64,000 nt of DNA from Gaetbulibacter_B jejuensis. GTDB lineage: Bacteria; Bacteroidota; Bacteroidia; Flavobacteriales; Flavobacteriaceae. The stretch covers positions 434,001 to 498,000 of the forward strand of contig NZ_BAAAGF010000002.1 of NCBI RefSeq assembly GCF_039524015.1, written 5' to 3'. Position 1 is the first letter of the stretch. Every line of letters begins with the position of its first letter. Below the pieces are notes generated by a model. It was not told the DNA's origin. It searched no databases and saw nothing but the letters and a program-made list of their open reading frames with translations. This document shows, in pieces, positions 17,677 through 27,600 of this stretch. A program made the position numbers and the translations under genes.

Positions 17677-19140
17677 ATGCAAAAAACTACCATCCTTAAA
17701 GCCCTATTTTTCGGAATTTGTTTGTTGACTTTTCTTTCAACAGAAAAATCAAACGCTCAAATAGTTATTGGTACGCCAAATTTAGGATTCAGTCAAGCAT
17801 GCGCAAGTGAGTCGTTCAATACGTATAACACAACATTTGTATTTTCACCAGAATCTGCTTTGAGCGCTTCAAACCAATTTATCATTGAAATGTCTGACGC
17901 TGATGGAAGCTTTTCAGATCCAACAATTGTATTTACATCAAATGCAGGAGAAGTTACAACTTCACCAGCAACATTAAGCTTTTCTTTACCTGAAACAACT
18001 TCAGGTGAAGGTTACAGAATAAGAATTAAAAGTACTGCTCCTGTAGCTACTAGCTCTGGCTCAGCAACTTTTGCAGCTTATTATAAAGCACAGGATAGTC
18101 CGTTTACTATTAATAATTTAGTGTCTACAGGAGCGTATTGTACTGGAGGTAGTTATTTGTTGACTATTGATAATCCAGGAACAGGTTCAAACGATTCTCC
18201 TTTAAACTATCCATCTCTTACATTTAATTGGTATAAAGAAACTGGACCAACAACTTCAGTATTTGTAGCTCAAGGAAACTCTCTAGAGGTTACTGAAGAA
18301 GGTACTTATTTTGTTGAAACTAATTATGGTACTTGTACCTCTAATTCATTTTCAAATAGAGTTACTATTAGTGAGGCAACTTCAGGAGAAGCTAATGCAT
18401 CAATAGTTTCTAGTTTAGGAAATCCGTTTTGTCCAGATCAAGGAATGACAACATTAAGCACTATTGGCGGAAATAGTTACCAATGGTATAAAGATGGAAA
18501 TATAATTCCAGATGCTACAGAGCAAATGTATCAAACAAACGAATCTGGAGTGTTTTCTGTTCAAGTAGATTTAGGAAGTTGTGAAGCTTCAGGTTCCATA
18601 GATTTAGTGAGTGAAAGCTTTACAAGTACTATTGATGTTCCTGAAGAAAATACTATGGAAGAAGGCGAAACCTTATGGGTGAGTTTAACAACAACAGCTA
18701 TTGATCCAGAATTTCAATGGTATTTCAATAACAATTTAATAGCAGGAGCAACCGAAGACTCCTATCAAGCAACAGCTTATGGAGATTATAGAGTTGTTAT
18801 TTCTCAAACTTCAGGTTGTATTGTGTCTAGCGAATTTCTGTTTTCAATTTCTGCACCAATAGAGCAATTTCCTGATGTAGCAAACATACCTAATCTTATT
18901 AGTCCCAATGGAGATGGTGTTAATGATACTTGGGTAATACCACCACAATATGTTAGTGGTACAAATGCCGAAGTTATTATTATGACAAACCAAGGAAAAG
19001 TAGTGTTGCAAACTAATGATTACCAAAACAATTGGCCTGAAAATCAATTGGATTTTAAAAGCATAAATCCAGTTTACTATTATATCATCACAATCCCTAA
19101 TCAAAAACCCAAAAAAGGTTCAATAACAGTAGTAAAATGA
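17677..19140 (+). CDS. T9SS type B (CHU_C) surface protein with Ig-like domains
   Basis: A 487-residue secreted protein with a signal peptide (cut near residue 28). Ig-like domains follow, with recurrent NWYKETG, YQWYKDGN and FQWYFNNN strands (about residues 150-400). The end is a gliding-motility-associated C-terminal domain starting at ISPNGDGVNDTW (about residue 408). That CHU_C domain is a type B sorting signal for the type IX secretion system. The next gene, one base away, encodes a PorP/SprF-like protein, the usual partner of CHU_C cargo. The role is probably a small adhesin or a structural surface protein accompanying the giant adhesin downstream; the ligand is unknown. Confidence 0.88.
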   Translation: MQKTTILKALFFGICLLTFLSTEKSNAQIVIGTPNLGFSQACASESFNTYNTTFVFSPESALSASNQFIIEMSDADGSFSDPTIVFTSNAGEVTTSPATLSFSLPETTSGEGYRIRIKSTAPVATSSGSATFAAYYKAQDSPFTINNLVSTGAYCTGGSYLLTIDNPGTGSNDSPLNYPSLTFNWYKETGPTTSVFVAQGNSLEVTEEGTYFVETNYGTCTSNSFSNRVTISEATSGEANASIVSSLGNPFCPDQGMTTLSTIGGNSYQWYKDGNIIPDATEQMYQTNESGVFSVQVDLGSCEASGSIDLVSESFTSTIDVPEENTMEEGETLWVSLTTTAIDPEFQWYFNNNLIAGATEDSYQATAYGDYRVVISQTSGCIVSSEFLFSISAPIEQFPDVANIPNLISPNGDGVNDTWVIPPQYVSGTNAEVIIMTNQGKVVLQTNDYQNNWPENQLDFKSINPVYYYIITIPNQKPKKGSITVVK

Positions 19141-19141
19141 A

Positions 19142-21613
19142 ATGAAACTTTTTGTACTAATAATAGCGTTATTTATCTGTTCTACACAGATGTCCTACTC
19201 TCAAGAAGATGATGGAGTAGTTGCTCTTGCGCTACCAGTACGAAACTCTTTAAAGTTCAACAGATATGTTATTAATCCAACATTTAGCTTTGTTAGAGAA
19301 CAAAATAAATACATAAGTTTAACTAATAAAAGAGAATGGGTTCAGTTTGAAGACGCGCCACAAACCTACTTAGTGAGTTTTTCAGGAAGGTTTAAAGAAA
19401 ATATTGGTATTGGAGTAGGTGTATTTCAACAAAACTACGGAGTACTAACTACTTTTGGTGGACTTGCTAATTTTGCCTATAACGTTAGGCTAAATACTGA
19501 TAATAACCTAACGTTTGGTCTTAACGTTGGTGCTTATAAAAGTGGAGTTAACGATGGAAATGTCGTTACCAATTTCCCAGACCCTTCGTTAGACAATATT
19601 CCTTCAAACTTTATGCTTACCGTTAATCCAGGAATAAACTATGGAACAGCATTTTTAGACTTTGGGTTATCAATAAACAACCTAGTCTTATATAATCTCA
19701 ATAGTTCTCAACTTATAGAAGATAATCCTGAACAAGCTATTCAAGCACACATGATGTATACAGGTTATATGGATAGTCGTGGTTTTTTTGATGAAAGTAA
19801 GTTTACAGGTTTATTGCGTTCAGAATTTAAAAAAGATAAAACAGTTATTTCTGGTGTAGCTATGGTGATGGTACCTAAAGGTATTTGGGCACAAGTTGGT
19901 TATAACACTCTGTATGGTGGTTCAGCAGGTTTAGGACTTAATATCACGAATCAAATTTCAATTGAATACAACTTTGAAAAAGCGCTAGGTGATTTAACAG
20001 ATTTTGGTCCATCACATGAAATTACACTGGCCTACAAATTTAAGAACAACACAAACTATGATTATAGTAGCGAAGATGAAGTAAGTGCTTTAATTTCTCC
20101 AACAAGAAAAAGAAAGCCTGTTGTTAAACTATCTAAAGCAGAAGCTACCGAACGTAAATTGAAAGCAGCAGCTGAGGAACAAGCACGACAAGAGGCGGAA
20201 GCTAAGGCTAAAGCTGAAGCTGATGCAAAAGCCCAAGCCGAAGCACAACAAAAAGCTGAAGAGGAAGCTAGAGCAAAAGCAGCAGCAGAAGAGAAAGCAC
20301 GACAAGAAGCAGAAGCTAAGGCCAAAGCAGAGGCTGAGGCAAAAGCTCAAGCCGAAGCACAACAAAAAGCTGAGGAGGAAGCAAGAGCCAAAGCAGCAGC
20401 AGAAGAGCAAGCACGACAAGAGGCTGAAGCTAAGGCTAAAGCAGAAGCTGATGCAAAAGCCCAAGCCGAAGCACAACAAAAAGCTGAGGAGGAAGCTAGA
20501 GCCAAAGCAGCAGCAGAAGAGCAAGCACGACAAGAGGCTGAAGCTAAGGCTAAAGCAGAAGCTGATGCAAAAGCCCAAGCCGAAGCACAACAAAAGGCTG
20601 AAGAGGAAGCTAGAGCCAAAGCAGCAGCAGAAGAGCAAGCACGACAAGAAGCTGAAGCTAAGGCAAAAGCTCAGCAGGAATTAGAAGAAAGTCAAGAGGA
20701 TGAAGTGGTTGATGAAGAGAAAGATACACCGCCAGAAGCAACTGATAATCTTGGTAAGTCTATGAACGAAATATCTGAGTCCACTGAAGCGTCTAAGAAA
20801 GAGCAAGAAGCTTTATTAAAGAAGTTTTTAGATGCTATTGATGTAAAAGACCAAGACCTTAAAGACTTAAAAGAGGAAAACGATTTAAGTGAAAAAGGTA
20901 TTTATATGGAGCCTAAACCATTTAAGAGTATTACTGCTGAAAATGCTGCTCTTGAAGCAATTAGAACAGATTTAGATAATGCGATTAAAACTACAAGTGA
21001 TAAAATCAACGAATTAGAATCTTTATACAATCAAAGACAGCAAATAGAAACCGTAGCAATGGATGAAGTGTACTTATACTATCAAAAAGCACTTAAATCT
21101 TTAAAAGCCGAACAAGCGGCTGCTATTAAAGCTAAATCTGATTTAGAAAGTAGGTTGGAAGATATAAACTTAGCAACTGACTTTGAAAGAAAACGAAGAA
21201 TTAAACGCGCACTTTATGATAATGAAGAAGATAGATATGCTCAAGATAAAGCGAGGTTAAATAGTATTAAGCAAAACACACCACTAAGCATAAGTCCAAT
21301 TCCTGAAGAAGAGTTTGATTTTGGAGAAGAATTAAGTGGCAATATCCAAATTCTTAAGAATGTTCAAAATGTAGAAAATGGATATTATTTAGTAGTTGCA
21401 GTACATACTGATGTAGAAAAGAGAGATGATTTCTTAGCTAAAGCAGTAGCTTCAGGTGAGAAGAACATTAATTTCTTCTACGATGTTAAGACAAGTAAGT
21501 ATTACATCTATTACGAAAGTTTTGAAAGCATTCAAGCTGCAAATGCAGCACTGGAAGCTAAAGAAAGTAAACCATATAAAGCAAAAGCATCACTCTTGAA
21601 AATAGAAAACTAA
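19142..21613 (+). CDS. PorP/SprF-family T9SS protein with TolA-like repeat arm and C-terminal SPOR-like domain
   Basis: An 823-residue protein. Residues 1-300 are a PorP/SprF outer-membrane domain with a signal peptide (cut near 20) and alternating barrel strands. Residues about 348-511 are a Lys/Ala/Glu/Gln repeat array with four perfect 38-residue units and a partial fifth, resembling the helical arm of TolA. Another charged helical region runs to about 715. The last about 90 residues (GYYLVVAVHTD ... YYIYYESFESIQAANAAL) look like a SPOR-type peptidoglycan-binding fold. PorP/SprF proteins help T9SS cargo attach at the surface; this one might also reach the cell wall. It follows the CHU_C gene by one base and precedes the giant adhesin by 70. 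The SPOR assignment is by eye. Confidence 0.85.
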   Translation: MKLFVLIIALFICSTQMSYSQEDDGVVALALPVRNSLKFNRYVINPTFSFVREQNKYISLTNKREWVQFEDAPQTYLVSFSGRFKENIGIGVGVFQQNYGVLTTFGGLANFAYNVRLNTDNNLTFGLNVGAYKSGVNDGNVVTNFPDPSLDNIPSNFMLTVNPGINYGTAFLDFGLSINNLVLYNLNSSQLIEDNPEQAIQAHMMYTGYMDSRGFFDESKFTGLLRSEFKKDKTVISGVAMVMVPKGIWAQVGYNTLYGGSAGLGLNITNQISIEYNFEKALGDLTDFGPSHEITLAYKFKNNTNYDYSSEDEVSALISPTRKRKPVVKLSKAEATERKLKAAAEEQARQEAEAKAKAEADAKAQAEAQQKAEEEARAKAAAEEKARQEAEAKAKAEAEAKAQAEAQQKAEEEARAKAAAEEQARQEAEAKAKAEADAKAQAEAQQKAEEEARAKAAAEEQARQEAEAKAKAEADAKAQAEAQQKAEEEARAKAAAEEQARQEAEAKAKAQQELEESQEDEVVDEEKDTPPEATDNLGKSMNEISESTEASKKEQEALLKKFLDAIDVKDQDLKDLKEENDLSEKGIYMEPKPFKSITAENAALEAIRTDLDNAIKTTSDKINELESLYNQRQQIETVAMDEVYLYYQKALKSLKAEQAAAIKAKSDLESRLEDINLATDFERKRRIKRALYDNEEDRYAQDKARLNSIKQNTPLSISPIPEEEFDFGEELSGNIQILKNVQNVENGYYLVVAVHTDVEKRDDFLAKAVASGEKNINFFYDVKTSKYYIYYESFESIQAANAALEAKESKPYKAKASLLKIEN
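20183..20674 (+). repeat. 114-bp in-frame tandem repeat, four copies plus a partial
   Basis: Copies begin at 20183, 20297, 20411 and 20525, with a partial fifth from 20639. Each is exactly 114 bp (38 codons) and encodes an Ala/Lys/Glu/Gln-rich helix unit. DNA identity between copies is very high, with a few silent and D/E or K/Q changes. The whole-codon period means gain or loss of copies keeps the frame. Confidence 0.95.
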
Positions 21614-21683
21614 TAAAATAATAGGCCAATTCTAGGTTCAATTATGCCCCTTTTTGAACTCAGAATTAAAAAAATTGAATACC

Positions 21684-24600
21684 ATGAAAAAACCTACTTT
21701 TTCTAAACTAGCAACCTTAGTTTCATTATTGTTTTTAGGCCTACAATGTTATGCCCAAAACTACGAGCCTTTTACACCAAGATTCAATGAAGATTTAAAA
21801 GGTGATATTGTGCTTATAGGTAACAATATTCTTGGACCAAATAATAATGCGTTTAATAATAACTCGGTGTATAACCACAATGTTAATATGACTTATATTG
21901 ATATTGATGGAGACCCAACGACGTTTTCTTCTTCAAGTGCTGATTTAGAAATTCCTAACCCAAACTGTTACCAAATTATTTATGCTGGTTTATATTGGGG
22001 AGCAGTAAATCCTGGTGACGAACCAATTACAAATGTTAAGTTAAGAGGTCCTGTTGGAGGTTATAATGATATTACTGGTACAGTAATTTATGATGCAAAT
22101 GGTAGTTCGGTTGATGGAGGAGACAGCTTTTCTTATGCTTGTTTTGCTGATGTAACTAGTATTGTAACAAGTTTTGGAACTGGTGTTGATTTGGGAACTT
22201 ATACTGTAGCAAACGTGTCATCAGCTGAGGGAGAATCGTCTGATTATAGTCCATATAATGGAACTGGAGAATCTGCTGGATGGTCACTTTTTGTTGTGTA
22301 TGAAGACCCAACACTACCTGGTAAATCAATTACCAGTTTTGACGGTTTTAGTGCAATTAGTGTTGCAGGAGGTAATCCAAATCTTGATATTCCTGTTAGT
22401 GGATTTAGAACTATTCCAGCACCTGCTCCTGTAAGAGCAAATTTTGCTTTTGCAACTTTAGAAGGAGATAAGCCTATTTTAGGAGACCGTTTGTTACTTA
22501 ATGGTGTGCCATTATCTACTGCAGATAGACCAGTAGGTAACTTTTTTAATAGTTCTGTAACGCAATTAGATGCAACACCTGTAAATAACAGAGTTCCTAA
22601 TAGTACCAATACATTAGGATTTGACACAGGTGTAATGACTGTTCCTAACCCTGGAAATACAGTAATTGCTAACGATGCTACATCTGCAGTAATTAGGTTA
22701 GAAACAAGTGGTGATACTTATTTTCCTTACTTTTTCGCATTTGCAGTAGAAATTATTGAGCCACATATTGTACTTACAAAAATTGTAGAGGACAACTCAG
22801 GAAACAACATTGGAGGGCAAACTGTTGGTTTAGGAGCGTCCTTAAATTATGTTATCGGTTTTCAAAATACAGGAAATGATAATGCTACAAATTTTCAAAT
22901 AAGGGATATTCTTCCGGTAAATATTATTTTTAATTACCCAGAGGATTTGGTTTTACCTCCAGGAGTTACAGTTGTAAGTTACGATCCTACTACTCGAGAA
23001 ATTATATTTGATATTGAAGATTACTTAGTTGAAGAAAATGATCCAGTTTACGAAATTAGAATTGAAGTTCAAGTTGTAGATACTTGTAATGAGTTGGCTG
23101 ATGCGTGTTCAAACATTGTGAGTAATCAAGCTTTTGCGTCTTACAGTGGGTTTTTTAACCCTAATTTCACAATTACAGATGACCCAAGTTTAAGTAGTAA
23201 TACAGGGTGTTTAATCACTCCTCAAGCCACAAATTTTTTAGCAGATTTAGATTGTACGTTTACACAAAACATAGTGTTATGTGGTGATAGTGTTGAACTT
23301 ACTGCAGCTGATGGTTATGATTCGTACTCTTGGTCAACAAGTCCAACAGGAACTCCTGTAATTGGGACTACACAAACCATTACAGTTACAAACACAGGTA
23401 CATATTATTCTTTTAATACTGCATTAGCACCTTGTCAATCTATTGAGCAAGAATATGTTGTTGGGCTTTATGGAGGTAATAACTTAACGAACCCTGTTAT
23501 TCCTTATGCTGATGAGGTGGTGACTTGTCCAAACGATGGAAAATTATTACCAAATATATTTTTATGTGGAGCAAATGATTTTAGAGAAATTGAAACTGAT
23601 ATTGCTGGAGCCACCTCAATAATTTGGGAACAATTAGATGAATCGAGTTGTGCTCCTGTAACTGATGACGATTGTGCTAACGAAAACGATGCTTGTACTT
23701 GGAATCAAGTAGCAACAGGTTCAGACTTTACAGCAAACACAGCAGGTCAATTTAGGTTAACTATTAATTATGAAGGTGGTTGTTTTGTGCAATTCTATTT
23801 CAATGTATATCAAAATCTTTTAAGTCCTTCGGTAATTGCTACTGATATTGTTTGTACAACACCAGGAAGTATTACGGTTTTAGATGTGCCAAATGGTTAT
23901 GAGTATAGTTTAGATGATGTAAATTATCAAACAAGCAATGTATTTTCAGTAACAACTCCTGGACTTTATACTGTATATATTAGACAAATTGGAGTGTCAA
24001 CAAACCCATGTGTGTTTACTGTACCAGATGTTCAAATTTTAGAACGTGATTTTACGGTTTCAACTTTAGTAACACAACCCTTGTGTCATGGTGATTTAGG
24101 AAGTGTACACTTAGCTGCTAATGATGTTGATCCTCAATATTTCTTTTCAATATATAATGGAGGAACATTAGTAAATAGTGTAGGTCCTATTACCGAAAAT
24201 AACTATACGTTTGCAAATTTAAACCCAGGAATCTACACGGTTAATATTGAAACTGAAGATGGTTGTTTTCATACTGAAGATATAGAAATTATCGAGCCAC
24301 CATTATTAACTGTTACTGCAGCAGTAACCGTACCTTTAACATGTAGTGATGGAGAAATAACTATTTATCCAGAAGGTGGAACAGCTCCATATTTTTATTT
24401 TATAAATAGTACAACAGATTTCCAAACTGTACCTGAATTTGTAGTGACTTCACCAGGAGTTTATGATATTTTAGTAATAGATTCTAACAACTGTTCAGCA
24501 GAAACAACTATTACTGTAGATGCTATTCCTGCTCCAGATTTTACCATTGCAACAACAGATATTTCTTGCTCAGGTTCGTCAAATGGAACAATTACCATAA

Positions 24601-27600
24601 ATGTGACCAATACTAATGGTAATAGTTTACAATACAGTATTGATGGTGGAACGACTTTTTCTAACTCCTCAGTGTTTTCTGGACTTTCAGAAGGAGATTA
24701 TGATGTAGTCGTTCAATATACGGTAGGAACTTCGGTTTGTTTAACTGATCCTCAAACGGTAACAATTACTTCAGCAGACGCTATTGATGGTACAGCAGAA
24801 TTATCAGCACCTTATACCTGTGCAACAAACGGAACAATTGCAGTTACAGGAGTTACAGGCGGAACACCACCTTATACTTATAGTATTGATGGTGTTAATT
24901 TTCAGCCAGGTAATACTTTTAGCGGATTAACTAGTGGAACGTATACTGTAACTATTCAAGATGCAAGTGGATGTACTTTTATTACTAATACAATTACAAT
25001 TGATGTGTTGAATCCTCCAACAGATTTAACCTTTAGTCATACACCATTAACTTGTCCAACAAATGAATCAACTGTTACTATTTCAAGTGTAACAGGTGGA
25101 ACAGGAACTTTAGAATATCAAATTACTGCTCCAGCTTCTTATGCAACATCTTACCAAACGTCAAATGTATTTTCAGGTTTAGCTCCAGGAACATATACAT
25201 TTCAAGTAAGAGACGAAAATGACTGTGAATATTCAGAATCTTATACTATAGATCCTTTGCCAGTAGTTTCGGTAAATACAGTTTTAGTTGAAGGTCTTGA
25301 TTGTACAGCAACACCTGATGCTGTAATTGAAGGGACAATATCAAGTGGAGTAGCTCCATTTACTTATGCAGTATTTATTGATGGTGGAGCGTTTAGTGAT
25401 TTAGGAGCAACAGGAACAACATTTACCTATACAACTACAACTCCAGGAACTTATCAATTTGAAATTACTGATGCTAATGGATGTACAGCTCAATCTGTAA
25501 TTCATACTGTAGCACCAATTGTTCCTCCTGCAATAAGTGCTGTGGTTCAAACTCAGCCTATTTTATGTCATGGAGATACTAATGGAGCAATTGATATTAC
25601 AATTGATCCTTCAGTAGGAACGCCTCCTTTTACAATAAATGTATTTAATGATACAACAGCTACAGATTTTGGTACGCAAACTTCAGGATTAGAAGCAGGA
25701 ACTTACACTATTACTATTACTGATGCTAATTCTTGTACAGGCACTGAAACCATTACTATAAATGAGCCTGATGCAATTGTAGTAGATTATCATACCATTG
25801 ATATTACGTGTACAGCAGGAGGAGTGTCTCAAGGTTCTATTATTATTGATAGCGTTGTAGGTGGTACAGCTCCTTACAATTATTTTGTAACAGGAACTAA
25901 TGGTTATTCAAATTCTGAATTGAATGCTACTGGATCAACTTCGGTAAGTTTTGATGTGGTTGATTTTGGTTTATATGAAATTAATGTAGTCGATGCTAAT
26001 GGTTGTTCGGTTTTACATCAAGATGTATTAGTAGCGTCTCCACCTACAGATTTAGATATTGTAATTAGTACTTCGGTAGATTGTGCATTAGGAGGAGAAG
26101 CAGTAGTAAGTATTGGTTCTAGTTTACCAAGTCTTGGTCCATTCTTTTTCAGTATTTACCAAGGACCTACTTCGGTATATCCTAATCCTGCAGGAACGTG
26201 GATTCCTGAAGATTCACCAGGAAGTCAATCAGCTACATTTACTGGATTAACACCTGGAGTTACCTATACTTTTATTGTATATGATGCCTCTACTATGTGT
26301 AGTTATTATGAACCTGCAACAGCACCTATACCTACAAATTCAACCTTGTCAATAAGTGCTGAGAGTTTTAATAATATAACTTGTACAGGAAGTGACGATG
26401 GTAATGTATCGTTTACTGTAAACAGTATTTATGGGACTGATGTAACAGTAGATTATACAATATTTGATGCCATATCACAACAAAATACAGGAATAACAGG
26501 TTCAGGAACAGTTACGGCAGGAGGTTCGCTAAATGTTACAAACTTAGGACCTTTACCATTTGGAAACTACTATGTGTTAATTACTGAAACTTCAGGAGTC
26601 AATGCAGGCTGTAGTGTGGTAACTGCTCCTTTTAATATTACTGAATCTGCAATTCCATTAAGTTTAACTACTTCAGTAGATCAAAACGCTAACTGTAACC
26701 CAAGTTCAGGTGTTATTAGCGCTATTGGTCATGATGGAACAGCGCCTTATCAATATCAAATTACAACAACAGCAACTGCTCCAGCAGCTAACGATTCTTC
26801 ATGGAGTTCAGTAAGTACATTTAATATGGATGCAGGAAGCTACTATGTACATGTTATTGATGCTTATGGTTGTGTAGTAACAAGTCCTGTTGTTGTATTA
26901 CCTATGGATTCATCTCCTGTAATTACAGCAACATTAAGTGACCAATGTACAACAGAAGAGGGTAATTTTGAAATAGAAGTAGCACTAACAACTGCAGGAA
27001 TTGCTCCTTATAGTTATAGTATTAATGGAGGTGCATTTCAAACACTAACAGCTCCATTTACAATTTCAAATTTATACTCAGGAACACATACTGTTGAAAT
27101 AAACGATGCAAATGGTTGTGGTAACTTAGTTTCAGTAACAATTGCGCCACCTTTAGGATTAACGCCAACAGTAAATACGGTTCCTACCTGTAATAATGAT
27201 GATGGTGAAATTACAATGTCAGTATCAGGAGGTTCAGGTTCTTATATTTATTCCATAAGCCCTAATCCTGCTTCTGTGAGTATTGCTGGAGATGTAATTT
27301 CAGGACTCCCTTTTGGAGTTTATACAGTAACAGTAACTGATACAGTTACCTCTTGTACTGAAGAAGTTACAGTATCGTTACCTGAAGCAATAGCACCTAC
27401 ATTTACAACAACGCCAACTGCTGTAACCTGTTTTGGAGATACTTCAGGAAGTTTTGATATTAATGTTAGTGGATATTCAGGAGCATATACTTATGAAGTG
27501 TTTGATAGCATTGGAACTTCAGTAACTGGAGCAGTTAATGCTAATACAGCTACAAACCCATTAACTGTAACAGGAATGACTGCAGGAACTTTCACTGTTG

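Noticed and set aside
20183..20674. Regularly spaced direct repeats that might suggest a CRISPR array
   Set aside because: The units are contiguous with no unique spacers, are 114 bp long, and lie in frame within a coding sequence; no cas gene is present.
20062..20684. Long open frames on the minus strand and in another plus frame over the Ala/Lys/Glu repeat
   Set aside because: They arise from the 114-bp in-frame repeat of the PorP/SprF gene, have extreme composition (Cys/Phe/Leu/Ser or Lys/Gln only) and lack signals or family matches.
21654..21683. TTG-started N-terminal extension of the giant adhesin
   Set aside because: The ATG at 21684 starts a regular signal peptide; ten polar residues in front of it would weaken the signal.
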